Shown here piece after piece: positions 10,378-21,064 of a stretch of 53,374 nucleotides of DNA; the stretch's first letter is position 1, and the number at the start of each line of letters is the position of its first letter. The notes beneath the pieces are model-generated. The model worked only from the letters and a program-made list of their open reading frames with translations, had not been told where the DNA came from and searched no databases. The position numbers were made by a program, and so were the translations under genes. Where the stretch lies: NCBI GenBank assembly GCA_027451505.1, contig DAIDJD010000143.1, forward strand, positions 1-53,374, in the 5' to 3' direction. Origin of the DNA: a candidate division FCPU426 bacterium (GTDB lineage Bacteria > Oederibacteriota > JAJYGY01 > DAIDJD01).

Positions 10378-12875
10378 GCCGCCGGCGCCGAGCGGGGGGG
10401 CTCGTCGCTGTACTCGGAGGCGTTGATGAGCAGCTTGCGGGGCTTGTTGTGCTCCGCCGGCCCGATGATGCCCTCGGCCTCCATGCGGTCCAGCAGACGC
10501 GAGGCCCGGCCAAAGCCGAGCTTGAGGCGCCTCTGCAGCACGCTGGTGCTGCCCTGGCCCGCGGAGATGACCACCTTGAGGGCCTCCTCGTACAGGGCGT
10601 CGTCGACGTCGCCGTAGTCCTCGCCCACGTCGGCGGCGGATTCCCCGACCGCCGGGGCCGCGAAGCGGGGATCGTAGACCGGCTGGGCCTGCCGCTTCAC
10701 GTGGGCGACGACGCGGGCCACCTCCGCCCCGGAAAGGAAGCAGCCCTGCACCCGCACCGGCTTGTTGACGTTGTACGGGTTGTAGAGCATGTCACCCCGC
10801 CCCAGAAGGGCCTCGGCCCCGTTGCCGTCGAGGATGGTCCGGCTGTCGATCTTGCTGGAGACCTGGAAGGCGATGCGGCTGGGCAGGTTGGCCTTGATGA
10901 CGCCCGTGATGACGTCCACCGAGGGCCTTTGGGTGGCGATGACCAGGTGGATGCCCACGCCGCGGGCCATCTGGGCCAGGCGGCAGATGCTGTTTTCGAC
11001 CTCGTTGGCGCTGACCATCATCAGGTCGGCCAACTCGTCGACCACCACCACGATGTAGGGCAGGCGGCGGTGGGGGTCGGTCTCCCTGGGGACGGCCTCG
11101 GCCTCCTCGGCGGACAGCTCCGGGCTGCGCTCCCGCTCCCCGTCGCGCGCGGCCACCCACTCGTTGTAGTCGTCGATCTTGCGCATGCCGGCCTGGGCCA
11201 GCAGCTTGTAGCGGTCCTCCATCTCCTCGACGAGCAGGCGCAGGGCCCCGGCGGCCTCCTTGGGGTTGGAGACCACCGGCCGCAGAAGGTGGGGGATGCC
11301 GTCGTAGGGCGTCAACTCGACGCGCTTGGGGTCGACCATGAGCAGCTTGACCTCGTCGGGCGCGGCCCGGAAGAGGACGCTGGTGATGATGGCGTTCAGG
11401 CATACCGACTTGCCCGAGCCCGTGGACCCGGCCACCAGCAGGTGCGGCATCTCGGCCAGGTTGCTGAAGATCATGCTCCCGCCGATGTCCTTGCCCAGGG
11501 CGAAGATCAGCTTGTGGGCGCTTTCCCGGAACTCGGCGGTCTCGACGAGTTCGCGCATCATCACGGGCACGGACTTGGAGTTGGGGATTTCCACGCCCAG
11601 GGTGCCCTTGCCCGGGATGGGCCCCTCGATGCGCACGGCGCTGGCCTTGGCCCCCAGCGCGATGTCGTCGGCCAGCGAGACCACCCGGCTCATCTTGACC
11701 CCCGGGGCCAGGGCGATCTCGTAGCGGGTCACCGTGGGGCCGGGGCAGACCTCCACCACCTTCGCGGAGACCCCGAAGCTGGCCAGCACCCGCTCAAGGT
11801 TGGTTGAGACCTGCTCGTAGTCCTTGGGCGCGGCGATGGAGCCGGCAGCCGGCTGCAACAAATCGGGGTCCGGAAGCCGGTACCCCTCCAGGGCGCTGGC
11901 GCTACCCTGCGCGGTCACGGCCAAGGCGTCGGTGCTGGCCAGGGTGTTCACCCTGGGCCCGGCCTCGGAGACCTTGATCTTCTCGCCGCGCTTGCGCTCG
12001 ATGACGCGCTCGGCCAGGGCCTCGCGCTCCCGCGCCGAGGCGGCCCGGGCCCCGGCCGGATCCGCGACGGCGCCGGCATCCCCCCGGCCGGCCCCCGCGT
12101 CCGCATCCTGCTCCCCGGCCTCCCCGGCTTCAGGCTCCCAGGACGCGCCCTTGCGCCCCAGCCTGGGGGCCGCGTCGGCGGCCTCCCCGGCGCCGAGGCG
12201 CCCCAGCCGAAGGCGCTCATAGGCCCGCAGCACCACGGTCTTGACCCGGGCCTCCTGCTCCAACAGGTAGACCGAAACGGCCAGCAGCGCCAGGCACACG
12301 AGGACCGTGCCCACGGCCGAAAGGTACTGCTCCATGGCCGCGCCCAGGAGGGTCCCCAGCATGCCGCCCAGGTAAAGCCCCTGGGCCGGGCCGGTGGCCA
12401 GCGGCGCGGGCGCCACCAGGTGCACCAGGCTACAGACGGCGACCATGGCCAGCCCGGTGCCGGCGGCCTTCACCGAAGGAGCCCTCAGGGAGCGCCGGCG
12501 CAGGTTCAGCCAGCCCAGCAGCAGGAGGGCCAGGGGCGGCGCCACGTAGGACAGGCCCAGCAGGCCGAAGCAGGCCCGGAAGCAGTACATGCCCGCCACG
12601 CCCAGAAGGTCCTTGTCCAGGGGCACCAGGGCCAGGGCCAGGGCCAGGCCGGCCAAAAACTGCATCAGCCCGGTCAGTTCCTGGCGCCGTTCCTGGCCGA
12701 AATCCAGGGCGGCCTCCCAGGCCTGGGCCACGAACCCGGGACGGGACCGTCCCCGGGGCGCGGCCACCGCCGGGACGCGGCGGGACGCGGCCCGCCGAGG
12801 GGCGGCGGGGGCACGGCGAGATGGCTTCCTGGCGCGGGCGCTGGACAAACGTCCTCCCTCCGGGTCGCGGTTCAC
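10374..12875 (-). CDS. ftsK: DNA translocase FtsK/SpoIIIE
   Basis: 4-TM N-terminus; HLLVAGSTGSGKSVCLNAIITS; LPYIVVVVDELADLMM; GVGIHLVIATQRPSVDVITGVIKANLPSRIAFQVSSKIDSRTILD; gamma winged helix at C-terminus. Confidence 0.97.
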   Translation of the reverse strand: MNRDPEGGRLSSARARKPSRRAPAAPRRAASRRVPAVAAPRGRSRPGFVAQAWEAALDFGQERRQELTGLMQFLAGLALALALVPLDKDLLGVAGMYCFRACFGLLGLSYVAPPLALLLLGWLNLRRRSLRAPSVKAAGTGLAMVAVCSLVHLVAPAPLATGPAQGLYLGGMLGTLLGAAMEQYLSAVGTVLVCLALLAVSVYLLEQEARVKTVVLRAYERLRLGRLGAGEAADAAPRLGRKGASWEPEAGEAGEQDADAGAGRGDAGAVADPAGARAASAREREALAERVIERKRGEKIKVSEAGPRVNTLASTDALAVTAQGSASALEGYRLPDPDLLQPAAGSIAAPKDYEQVSTNLERVLASFGVSAKVVEVCPGPTVTRYEIALAPGVKMSRVVSLADDIALGAKASAVRIEGPIPGKGTLGVEIPNSKSVPVMMRELVETAEFRESAHKLIFALGKDIGGSMIFSNLAEMPHLLVAGSTGSGKSVCLNAIITSVLFRAAPDEVKLLMVDPKRVELTPYDGIPHLLRPVVSNPKEAAGALRLLVEEMEDRYKLLAQAGMRKIDDYNEWVAARDGERERSPELSAEEAEAVPRETDPHRRLPYIVVVVDELADLMMVSANEVENSICRLAQMARGVGIHLVIATQRPSVDVITGVIKANLPSRIAFQVSSKIDSRTILDGNGAEALLGRGDMLYNPYNVNKPVRVQGCFLSGAEVARVVAHVKRQAQPVYDPRFAAPAVGESAADVGEDYGDVDDALYEEALKVVISAGQGSTSVLQRRLKLGFGRASRLLDRMEAEGIIGPAEHNKPRKLLINASEYSDEPPRSAPAA

Positions 12876-14602
12876 AGCTCCAGGACCGCCGGTACGATCA
12901 CCGGGCGGGCCTGGAGCCGCTTCTTGAAGAAGCGCTTGAGCGTGGTGGTGGTGAGGTCGCGCGCCTGGTCCCAGTCCGGCGGCTTGCCGTAGGCGGCCTG
13001 TTCCGAGAGCACGGCGTGCACCTGCCCCTCGGCCTGGGCCAGCAGGCCGTCCAGGTCCGGGGCCATCAGGCCCCGGGCCAACAGGTGGGGCCCTTGGAGC
13101 ACTTCCCCGTCGCGGCGGCTCAGGCCCACCGAGCAGACCACGAACCCGTCCTCGCGCAGGTGCTGGCGGTCGCGCAGCACCACGGAATCGGGCTCGTCCG
13201 TGGCCAACCCGTCGACGAGCACCTCGCCCGCGGGCACGAAGACGTCGGCGGCGGCCCGGGCCCCGTCGAAGGTCCAGCGCTGGCCGTTCTCCAGCAGGAA
13301 CACCCGCTCGGAGGGGATGCCCTCGTCGTAGGCCAGGCGGCGGTGGTTGACCTGGTGGCGCAGTTCTCCGTGGACGGGCAGGAAGAAACGGGGCTTGAGC
13401 AGCCTCAACATCTCGCGGCCGTCCTCGCGCGAACCGTGCCCGCTGACGTGCACGCGGTCGTTGCGTTCGGTGATGACCTCGGCGCCGCGGCGGTAGAAGT
13501 TGTTGATGAGCGCGCCGATGGTGCGTTCGTTGCCCGGGATGGCCCGGGCCGAGTACACCAGCACATCGCCCGGGGCCACCTTCAAGTCGGAGTGGGTGCC
13601 GTCGGCCAGGCGGGCCAGCCCGCTGCGGGGCTCGCCCTGGCTGCCGGTGCTGACCACCACGCTACGCTCCGGGGGCAGGCGCTGCACCGTGGCCAAGTCC
13701 ACCAGCACGCCCTCGGGCACGCGCAGGTAGCCCAATTCCCGGGCCAGGCGCATGTTGCCCTCCATGCTGCGGCCCAGGGGGCAGACCACGCGCCCCGTGT
13801 CGCTGGCGGCGTCGAGCACCTGCTGGAAACGGTGCACATGGCTGGCGAAGCTGGTCAGGAAGACCCGGCCCGGGGCGTCGGCCAGGGCCCGTTCCAGTCC
13901 GGGCCGCACGCTGCGCTCCCCGGGGGTCCAGCCCGGCAGTTCGACGTTGGTGCTGTCGCTCATCAGCGCCAGCACACCCTCCTCGCCCAGGCGCCGCAGC
14001 AGCTCTCGGTCCAAACGCCGCCCGTCGACCGGGTCGGAGTCGAACTTGAAGTCCCCGCTGTGGACCACCATCCCCAAGGGCGTGCCCACCGCCACGCCCA
14101 TCCCGTCGCAGACGCTGTGGCAGACGCTGAAGAAGCGAAGGCGGAAAGGCCGCAGCTCCAGGGTGCCGCCGGCGGCGACCTCCACGAAACGGGCCCGTTC
14201 CAGCAGCCCCATCTCCCGCACCCGGCCCTGGGCCAGCGCCAGGGTGTAGCGGGTGCCGTAGACCGTGAGGGGCCTCTCCCGCAGCAGGAAGGCCAAGGCC
14301 CCGATGTGGTCCTCGTGGCCGTGGGTCAGGACCAACCCCACCACCTCCCCGGCCTGGCGGAGGTAGCTGAAGTCCGGGATGATCAGGTCGATGCCCGGGT
14401 GCTCCGCCACGTTGGGGAAGCGCAACCCGCAGTCGATGATCAGGGTCTTGCCGCCGTACTCGATGAGGGTGAAGTTCTTGCCGACCTCGCCCACCCCCCC
14501 CAGGGGGGTCACGGAGAGCACCCCGGGTGACGGCGGGGCCAATTCCGCGGCTTTATCCCCGCTCAGACGTTCCTGCACCACCTGGCCGGCCTGGACCTCC
14601 AT
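12872..14602 (-). CDS. rnj: Ribonuclease J
   Basis: VTPLGGVGEVGKNFTLIEYGGKTLIIDCG...LVLTHGHEDHIGALAFLL...VHVSGHGSREDGREMLRLLKPRFFLPVHGE. Confidence 0.95.
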   Translation of the reverse strand: MEVQAGQVVQERLSGDKAAELAPPSPGVLSVTPLGGVGEVGKNFTLIEYGGKTLIIDCGLRFPNVAEHPGIDLIIPDFSYLRQAGEVVGLVLTHGHEDHIGALAFLLRERPLTVYGTRYTLALAQGRVREMGLLERARFVEVAAGGTLELRPFRLRFFSVCHSVCDGMGVAVGTPLGMVVHSGDFKFDSDPVDGRRLDRELLRRLGEEGVLALMSDSTNVELPGWTPGERSVRPGLERALADAPGRVFLTSFASHVHRFQQVLDAASDTGRVVCPLGRSMEGNMRLARELGYLRVPEGVLVDLATVQRLPPERSVVVSTGSQGEPRSGLARLADGTHSDLKVAPGDVLVYSARAIPGNERTIGALINNFYRRGAEVITERNDRVHVSGHGSREDGREMLRLLKPRFFLPVHGELRHQVNHRRLAYDEGIPSERVFLLENGQRWTFDGARAAADVFVPAGEVLVDGLATDEPDSVVLRDRQHLREDGFVVCSVGLSRRDGEVLQGPHLLARGLMAPDLDGLLAQAEGQVHAVLSEQAAYGKPPDWDQARDLTTTTLKRFFKKRLQARPVIVPAVLEL

Positions 14603-14615
14603 GCACCCTCGTCAG

Positions 14616-14647
14616 CTTATGTTTTGGACCAGAAATTGTACCATAAG
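14616..14647 (-). promoter_or_regulatory. Possible promoter/operator upstream of the rnj operon
   Basis: Inverted repeat CTTATG(14616-14621)/CATAAG(14642-14647) flanking a minus-strand TACAAT (14635-14640) in the only AT-rich gap before the rnj start. No strong -35 seen. Confidence 0.35.
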
Positions 14648-14657
14648 AAAGGCCTTT

Positions 14658-15080
14658 TCACCGCCCGGCACGGGCCACCAGGACCCCCAGGCAACGGTCC
14701 GCCACCACCCGGTATCCGGCGGCTTCCAGGCGGGCCTCGGATTCGGGGTGGCGGATGCCGGTCTGAAGCCAGACGGTCCGGGGCCGCCGCGGCGGGGGCA
14801 AGGCCAGCAATTCCTCGGCCAGCTCCGGGATGGCATCGCTGCGGCGGAAGACATCCACCACATCCGGGACTTCCCTGAGATCGGCCAGATGGGGCACGGA
14901 GGTCTCGCCCAAGGCCGCGGAGATCATGGGATTCACCGGGAGAACCCTCAGGCCCCGCTTCTGGAGCATCTGCGGGATCTCGAAGCTGGCGCGCCCGGGT
15001 TTGGACCCATCGGTCATGCCCACCACGGCCACGACCCGGGCGGTGCGGGCGACTTCCAGGGCTTCCTCGTCGGAAAGCAT
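14658..15080 (-). CDS. CoA-binding protein (YccU-like)
   Basis: VVAVVGMTDGSKPGRASFEIPQMLQKRGLRVLPVNPMI...VDVFRRSDAIPELAEELLA...VWLQTGIRHPESEARLEAAGYRVVADRCLGV. Confidence 0.88.
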   Translation of the reverse strand: MLSDEEALEVARTARVVAVVGMTDGSKPGRASFEIPQMLQKRGLRVLPVNPMISAALGETSVPHLADLREVPDVVDVFRRSDAIPELAEELLALPPPRRPRTVWLQTGIRHPESEARLEAAGYRVVADRCLGVLVARAGR

Positions 15081-15114
15081 GCGTTCCCCCGAATATTCCG
15101 TGAAAATCCTTTAT

Positions 15115-15816
15115 TTAGAAGCGTATTTCTTGGTCGCCATAGAAGAACTTGCCGCTGACTTCAAAGGGCAGGGCCGCCAGGGCCAAGACCCGGTGCCCGC
15201 CGTCGACGGGTTCCCCCGGCGCGTTGGGGCCGCCGAGGTCGGTCTTGAGCCAGCCCGGATCCAGGGCGTTGACGGCCACCGCGCCCTTGAGCTCGCCGGC
15301 CCACAGGATGGTCAGGCCTCCCAGGGTATATTTGGTGAGGCGGTAGGTGGGCATGTCCGGGGTCTCGATGAGGGCTTGGCGCGTGCCGGCGCCGGAGCTG
15401 ACGTTGATGACCCTGGGCTCGTCGCCGTTGCGCAGCAAGGGCAGCAGGTGGAAGGTCAGCTCATGGGGCGCCAGCACGTTGACGCGCAGTTGGCGCTCCA
15501 GAAGGTCCACCCCTTCGGCCATCCAGTCCTTCTTGTAGGTCTGCACGCCGGCGTTGTTGACCAAAAGGTCCAAAGCTCCCCATTGGCGGCCGACCGCCTC
15601 GGCCAGGCGCTTGGGCGCGGCCGGGTCGAAGAAATCCGCCACCACGGGCGTGAAGGCCCCCAGGGCCTTGAGCTCGGAGGCGGCCTTCCGCAGGCGTTCC
15701 GGGTCGCGGCCCGTGCCGAGGACCTCGGCGCCGGCCTCGAGGAAGAGGCGGGCGGCGTGGTAGCCGACGCCGCGCGAGGCCCCGGTGATGACGATGCGTT
15801 TGCCTTTGAACGACAT
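15115..15816 (-). CDS. Short-chain dehydrogenase/reductase
   Basis: [37 protein letters not shown]...[12 protein letters not shown]...[12 protein letters not shown] (degenerate YxxxK). Confidence 0.88.
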   Translation of the reverse strand: MSFKGKRIVITGASRGVGYHAARLFLEAGAEVLGTGRDPERLRKAASELKALGAFTPVVADFFDPAAPKRLAEAVGRQWGALDLLVNNAGVQTYKKDWMAEGVDLLERQLRVNVLAPHELTFHLLPLLRNGDEPRVINVSSGAGTRQALIETPDMPTYRLTKYTLGGLTILWAGELKGAVAVNALDPGWLKTDLGGPNAPGEPVDGGHRVLALAALPFEVSGKFFYGDQEIRF

Positions 15817-16085
15817 GGGTTCTCCTGACGGGAAGTCCACCGGCCCCGGGCCGGCGCTTGGCCATGATACCCGCCCGGGCCCGGGGACGCCACGCCTTAG
15901 GGTCCGGCCGGCGAATCCCGCTGGCTCCCCTTGAAGCGGCCCGCACCCGTAGTCCGGCCCCGGAAAACCGGGACGCCCCCAAGATGGGGCTGGACAAGAC
16001 AGGGGGGGCTTTTGAGAATCGAGCTTCCATCCACCCCAATGAGGACCCTCCCTGTCGCGGGGATGCGGCCTCAAGGAGCCCCACG

Positions 16086-18353
16086 ATGCCCGTGATCGAG
16101 ACCACGCCCGAAATGGTGGAGCGCGTCTACGCCACCACCCGCAGGAACCTAGCCGCCGTGCGCAAGCGCCTGAACCGGCCGCTGACCCTGGCCGAGAAGA
16201 TCGTCTTCGGCCACCTGGACAAACCCGAGTCCCAGGAGCTGGCCGTGGGCGCGGCCTTCCTGGACACCCGCCCGGACCGCGTGGCCATGCAGGACGCCAC
16301 GGCCCAGATGGCCATCCTCCAGTTCAGCCAGGCCCAGATCCCCACGGTGCGCGTCCCCTCCACCGTCCATTGCGACCACCTCATCCAGGCCTACCGGGGC
16401 TCCTCCCAGGACCTGGCCACGGCCGAGGACACGAACAAGGAAGTCTACGCCTTCCTGGCCTCGGCCTCGGACAAGTTCGGCATCGGCTTCTGGAAGCCGG
16501 GCGCGGGCATCATCCACCAGGTGGTCTTCGAGAACTACGCCTTCCCCGGCGGCATGATGATCGGCACCGACAGCCACACCCCCAACGCCGGCGGCCTGGG
16601 CATGGTGGCCTGCGGCGTGGGCGGGGCCGACGCCGTGGACGTGATGGCCGGCCTGCCCTGGGTGGTCAAGCACCCCAAGCGCATCGCCGTCGTACTCACG
16701 GGGGCCATGTCCGGATGGACCTCGCCCAAGGACGTGATCCTGAAGGTGGCCCAGATCCTCACGGTCAAGGGCGGCACCAACGCCATCGTGGAGTACATCG
16801 GCCCCGGGGCGCGCAGCTTCAGCTGCACCGGCAAGGGAACCATCACCAACATGGGCGCCGAGATCGGGGCCACCACCTCGGTGTTCCCCTACGACGCCTC
16901 CATGGCCCGCTACCTTCGGGGCACGGGCCGCGCCGCGCTGGCCGCCCTGGCGGACGCGAACAAGGACCTCCTGGAGCCCGACCCGGAATGCGAGGCCGAC
17001 CCCGAACGCCACTACGACCAGGTGGTGCGCATCGACCTGTCCGCGCTGGAGCCCCACGTGGTGGGACCCCACACGCCGGATTTGGCCCGCCCGGTGAGCC
17101 AGATGGCGCGGGACGCCGCCTCCAACGGCTACCCCGTCGAGCTGAAGGCGGCGCTCATCGGCAGCTGCACAAACTCCAGCTACGAGGACCTCGGACGGGC
17201 CGCCGATGTCGCCGAGCAGGCCGCGTCCCGGGGCGCCAAGACCTCGGCTCCCCTGCTCATCACCCCGGGTTCGGAGCAGATCTACCGCACCATCCAGCGC
17301 GACGGGCAGATGGCCAGCCTGGAGAAGGTGGGCGCCACGGTGATGGCCAACGCCTGCGGGCCCTGCATCGGCCAGTGGAAGCGCGACGACGTCAAGAAAG
17401 GGGAGGTCAACAGCATCATCAGCTCCTTCAACCGCAACTTCCCCGCCCGCAACGACGGCAACGACGCCACCATGAGCTTCATCGGCTCCCCCGAGGTCGT
17501 GATAGCCTTCGCCCTGGCCGGGCGCCTGGACGTCAACCCCCTGGCCGGGGAGTTCACCACGGCCGCCGGCGTGAAGGTGCGCCTCGAGCCGCCCAAGCCC
17601 GCCGACGACCTCCCCAAAGCCGGCTTCGTGCCTCCCCAGGGCGTCTACGCGGCCCCGGCCAAGGACGGGTCCGCGGTGCGCATCGTGGTCGACCCCAAGA
17701 GCGACCGCCTGCAGTTGCTCTCGCCCTTCGACGCCTGGCACGGCCGCGACTTCACGGGCCTGCCGCTGCTGTTGAAAGCCAAGGGCAAGTGCACCACGGA
17801 CCACATCTCCCCGGCCGGGCCCTGGCTGAAATACCGTGGCCACCTGGACAACATCTCCAACAACATGTTCCTGGGCGCGGTGAACGCCTTCACCGGCAAG
17901 CCCGGCCAGGCCAAGGACCAGGCCACCGGCGAATGGAAGGAGCCCCAGGCCGTGGCCCGGAGCTACAAGGCCCGCGGCCTGAAGTGGGCCGTGGTCGGCG
18001 ACGAGAACTACGGCGAGGGCTCCAGCCGCGAACACGCGGCCATGAGCCCGCGCCACCTCGGCGCGGCCGTGGTGCTGGTCAAGAGCTTCGCCCGCATCCA
18101 CGAGACCAACCTGAAGAAGCAGGGCATCCTGCCCCTGACCTTCGCCGACCCCAAGGACTACGACAAGGTTTTGGAGGACGACACCCTCGACGTGCTGGGG
18201 CTGAAGGACCTGGCCCCGGGCCGGGACTTGACCGTGGTCCTGCGGCACAAGGGCGGCTCCGAGGAGCGCATCCAGGCCCGGCATTCCCTCAACGCCGACC
18301 AGATCGCCTGGTTCAAAGCCGGCAGCGCCCTGAACCTGATGAGCAAGAACTGA
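16086..18353 (+). CDS. Aconitate hydratase
   Basis: [32 protein letters not shown]...[16 protein letters not shown]...[10 protein letters not shown]...[19 protein letters not shown]. First good start ATG 16086. Confidence 0.96.
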   Translation: MPVIETTPEMVERVYATTRRNLAAVRKRLNRPLTLAEKIVFGHLDKPESQELAVGAAFLDTRPDRVAMQDATAQMAILQFSQAQIPTVRVPSTVHCDHLIQAYRGSSQDLATAEDTNKEVYAFLASASDKFGIGFWKPGAGIIHQVVFENYAFPGGMMIGTDSHTPNAGGLGMVACGVGGADAVDVMAGLPWVVKHPKRIAVVLTGAMSGWTSPKDVILKVAQILTVKGGTNAIVEYIGPGARSFSCTGKGTITNMGAEIGATTSVFPYDASMARYLRGTGRAALAALADANKDLLEPDPECEADPERHYDQVVRIDLSALEPHVVGPHTPDLARPVSQMARDAASNGYPVELKAALIGSCTNSSYEDLGRAADVAEQAASRGAKTSAPLLITPGSEQIYRTIQRDGQMASLEKVGATVMANACGPCIGQWKRDDVKKGEVNSIISSFNRNFPARNDGNDATMSFIGSPEVVIAFALAGRLDVNPLAGEFTTAAGVKVRLEPPKPADDLPKAGFVPPQGVYAAPAKDGSAVRIVVDPKSDRLQLLSPFDAWHGRDFTGLPLLLKAKGKCTTDHISPAGPWLKYRGHLDNISNNMFLGAVNAFTGKPGQAKDQATGEWKEPQAVARSYKARGLKWAVVGDENYGEGSSREHAAMSPRHLGAAVVLVKSFARIHETNLKKQGILPLTFADPKDYDKVLEDDTLDVLGLKDLAPGRDLTVVLRHKGGSEERIQARHSLNADQIAWFKAGSALNLMSKN

Positions 18354-18375
18354 CCCGCGCAGGCCGATGAAACGG

Positions 18376-18404
18376 AAAGGGCCGCCCCATTGGGGCGGCC
18401 CTTT
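18376..18404. terminator. Rho-independent bidirectional terminator between aconitase and aldo/keto reductase
   Basis: AAAGGGCCGCCCCATTGGGGCGGCCCTTT followed by CGCTTTTT on plus; convergent genes. Confidence 0.88.
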
Positions 18405-18429
18405 CGCTTTTTGAAGGCCCGTCGACCCG

Positions 18430-19407
18430 CTACCAGGCGTACGCCTCGGGGGCGGTCCCGCCCGGACCCGGGAACAGGCGGTCCAGTTCGCCCAGACGCT
18501 TGGCGTCGAGCTCCACCTTGAAGGCGCCCAGGCTGCCCTCCAACTGCTCCAGGGTGCGCGGCCCGATGATGGGCGCCGTGACCACGGGGTTGCGCAGCAG
18601 CCAGGCCAGGGCCACGTCGGCGGGGGCGTGCCCCCAGCGCCGGCACAGGCGCTCGTAGGCCTCCAGGGTCTTGGCGTGCTCCTTGACGAAGCCCTTGGTC
18701 CACTCGTGCTGGCGGCGCTTGCCCTGCCCCCGGGTCGCCCCCCCGGCCAGGGCGCCCCCGGCCAGCGGGCTCCAGGGGATCAACCCCAGGCCGTAGCCTT
18801 GGGCCGCGGGCAGGACCTCCAGCTCCGGGACGCGGCAGGCCAGGTTGTACTTGGTCTGCTCGCAGACGAGCCCCAGGAAGCGGCGCGAACGGGCGGCCTC
18901 CTGGGCCTGGGCCAGGTGCCAGCCCGCGAAGTTGCTGCTTCCGAAGTACGTGACCTTGCCCTGCTGCACCAGGACCTCGCAGGCCTGCCAGATCTCCTCC
19001 CAAGGCACGTTGCGGTCGACGTGGTGGAACTGGTACAGGTCGATGTGGTCGGTGCGCAGGCGCTTGAGGCTGTCCTCGCAGGCCCGCCGTATGTGCAGCG
19101 CCGACAGCCCGCGCTCGTTGGGCCACTCGCCCATGGGGTTGAAGACCTTGGTGGCCAAGACCACCTTCTCACGCCGCCCGCCGCCCAGGCGGAACCAGCG
19201 GCCCAGGATCTGCTCGGTGAGGCCCTCGCCCATCTTCCAGCCGTACACGTTGGCGGTGTCGAAGAAGTTGATGCCCAGCTCCAGGGCCCGGTCCATGATG
19301 GCGAAGGCCGTGCTTTCGTCGGAATCCCATCCGAAATTCATGGTGCCCAGGCACAGGCGGCTCACCACCACGCCGCTGCGCCCCAGGCGCGTTTTTTGCA
19401 TCTCCAT
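18430..19407 (-). CDS. Aldo/keto reductase
   Basis: MEMQKTRLGRSGVVVSRLCLGTMNFGW...GINFFDTANVYG...DHIDLYQFHHVDRNVP...YFGSSNFAGWHLAQA. Confidence 0.93.
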   Translation of the reverse strand: MEMQKTRLGRSGVVVSRLCLGTMNFGWDSDESTAFAIMDRALELGINFFDTANVYGWKMGEGLTEQILGRWFRLGGGRREKVVLATKVFNPMGEWPNERGLSALHIRRACEDSLKRLRTDHIDLYQFHHVDRNVPWEEIWQACEVLVQQGKVTYFGSSNFAGWHLAQAQEAARSRRFLGLVCEQTKYNLACRVPELEVLPAAQGYGLGLIPWSPLAGGALAGGATRGQGKRRQHEWTKGFVKEHAKTLEAYERLCRRWGHAPADVALAWLLRNPVVTAPIIGPRTLEQLEGSLGAFKVELDAKRLGELDRLFPGPGGTAPEAYAW

Positions 19408-19474
19408 CGCAGCACTCTCCCAAGGAAAAGGTACGTCCCACTTTACCACCGCGCCGCGCGTGGGGCATGAAAAA

Positions 19475-19498
19475 GCCCTCCCCCGGGCGGGGGAGGGC
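19475..19498 (-). terminator. Rho-independent terminator
   Basis: Perfect 10-bp stem GCCCTCCCCC/GGGGGAGGGC, loop 4 nt, followed by TTTTT on the minus strand; downstream of the 19531-20190 gene. Confidence 0.85.
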
Positions 19499-19530
19499 CC
19501 TTCGAAAAGCCTTCAGGAACCCTGGAGAGG

Positions 19531-20190
19531 CTAGTATCCCACCGTGGCGGCTGCGTTGGTGACCGCGGCGGCGGCATGGGTGGTGGCCGAGACGGCCGCG
19601 GGCAGGGACTTCTTGATGGACTTCAGCTTGCCCTTGGCCAGGCGCTCGGCGGCGGCCTGCAGCGACTGCAGGTTCTGGTCCAGCCGGGAGTGGTCGGCAC
19701 CGTCCTTGGTGAGCTGGGCGACGCCCTTCTGGTACGTGGCGATGGCCGCGGCCCGGTCGCCGGAATTCACCTGGGCCGAAGCCAGGTCGTTCCAGGCGCC
19801 TTCCAGGTCCGGGTTGAGGGCCAGGGCGGCCTGGGCCGCCTTCTCGGCGTTCGCATAGTCGTTCTCGCCCAGGTACGCGGTGGCGAGGTCGAGCTGGCGG
19901 TACGGCTCACGCTTGGCCTTGCCGTGGTCGGCGACCTGCTCGCCGATGCCGGTGAAGTACGCCACCGCATCGGCGTACTTGCCCGCGTCCAGAAGGGCCT
20001 TGCCCTTCTTCAGCGAACCGGGCGCGTCGTTCTTGGCCACGCCGGAGGCATCCGGAGCGGCCGCGCCGGCGGCGGCGGTCGAACCGGTCGCGGCCGTGGA
20101 CGAGGTGGCCGCCGGGGCGTCGGCCCTCAAGGCGCCGGACAGTCCCAGGCACGCGCAGGCGGACAGGGTAAGCAACAAGGACTTGTTCAT
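19531..20190 (-). CDS. Secreted TPR-like repeat protein
   Basis: MNKSLLLTLSACACLGLSGALRA signal; AKREPYRQLDLATAYLGENDYANAEKAAQAALALNPDLEGAWNDLASAQVNSGDRAAAIATYQKGVAQL. Confidence 0.8.
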   Translation of the reverse strand: MNKSLLLTLSACACLGLSGALRADAPAATSSTAATGSTAAAGAAAPDASGVAKNDAPGSLKKGKALLDAGKYADAVAYFTGIGEQVADHGKAKREPYRQLDLATAYLGENDYANAEKAAQAALALNPDLEGAWNDLASAQVNSGDRAAAIATYQKGVAQLTKDGADHSRLDQNLQSLQAAAERLAKGKLKSIKKSLPAAVSATTHAAAAVTNAAATVGY

Positions 20191-20269
20191 CAGGAACCTC
20201 CCAGGGCCGAAGTGAGTGGATGCGGCTGAAATGATGATAGGTAGGGGGCGGCACAAAATCAAGGAGCGC

Positions 20270-20374
20270 ATGAAACGTCGTTCCAAAAAAGTTGCGCCCG
20301 TGATCCCGCAGGGGGAAGGGCCGGGGCCCCTCCCGGCTCAGCGGATTCCGGATGCCGATGACCCCGAACGCTGA
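20270..20374 (+). CDS. Possible 34-aa small protein
   Basis: ATG 20270 preceded by AAGGAG at about 7 nt spacing; MKRRSKKVAPVIPQGEGPGPLPAQRIPDADDPER stop; followed by hairpin and T7 at 20393-20429. Below the ORF-track length cutoff. Confidence 0.4.
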   Translation: MKRRSKKVAPVIPQGEGPGPLPAQRIPDADDPER

Positions 20375-20392
20375 AGCCTAAAAATGCAGAAA

Positions 20393-20428
20393 GCCCGAGT
20401 CTCGAGAGACAGGGGCTGCTGCTTTTTT
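20393..20428. terminator. Hairpin terminator between tRNA-Glu and the small ORF
   Basis: GCCCGAGTCTCGAGAGACAGGGGC (GTCTC/GAGAC core plus GCCC/GGGC) then TGCTGCTTTTTTT on plus; on minus it follows tRNA-Glu with a T-run after CTGCA. Confidence 0.65.
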
Positions 20429-20502
20429 TAGCGCCTACGGGGCTCGAACCCGTGATCTCCGCCTTGAGAGGGCGGCGTCCTAACCAGCTAGACCAAGGCG
20501 CC
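20429..20502 (-). tRNA. tRNA-Glu (anticodon CTC)
   Basis: Minus strand GGCGCCTTGGTCTAGCTGGTTAGGACGCCGCCCTCTCAAGGCGGAGATCACGGGTTCGAGCCCCGTAGGCGCTA; anticodon arm CCGCC-CTCTCAA-GGCGG, T arm ACGGG-TTCGAGC-CCCGT. Confidence 0.95.
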
Positions 20503-21028
20503 TCAGTTTTCCTTTGTGTCGCAAGGCTTTTGGCCCGCGTGGGGAAGCCAAAATGCCCGTGTGCGCCAGGACGGATGGCGTGGGAACGCAAATCCTGCCG
20601 ACGCACAGCGCCCCGGTTCAGAACCCAAACCAGGGGCGGATACCATACGGGAAGGGGGTGTTGGGGTCAAGGGATTTTGGGGAGTGGCAGGAGACACGCG
20701 CCACCTTGCCGCCAGTCCCCGTAGGTGCCGACTTCTTTAAGATCCTGCTTTAAGGCCGTGGTGCTTCATCAAGAACGCCCACACCCAGCGTGGAACCGCC
20801 GCTGGAATAGGGCGATGCCCCTCTTCCCACGAAATCCAGAATCTATTGAGACGCTAACAAGGTGCTACCAAACCCGCATTCGATTTCCTCCCCGAGCCCT
20901 TAAAGCCTTCGATTAAAGGCTCAAATCAAGTTCTGGCCACACATTGCGGGGCTGGGTTGGGATCCTTGGAAGGGTTGGGAAAGAAGGCTGGGCTTATTCC
21001 CGAAGGTGCGGAGTTTTGATTTTAAAGC

Positions 21029-21046
21029 TATATCATATATGATATA
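21029..21046. promoter_or_regulatory. 18-bp perfect palindrome overlapping a -10-like element upstream of the toxin-antitoxin pair
   Basis: TATATCATATATGATATA; overlaps TATAAT at 21043-21048; toxin ATG at 21065 preceded by GAGGAG. Confidence 0.65.
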
Positions 21047-21064
21047 ATCATTCCGAGGAGACCC

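Noticed and set aside
12622-12656. GGCCAG hexamer run inside ftsK
   Set aside because: Short codon-biased Leu/Ala repeat encoding a TM segment (LALALALVPL); explained by composition.
16149-18284. 711-aa minus-strand ORF antisense to aconitase
   Set aside because: Shadow of the conserved aconitase reading frame; no recognisable motif.
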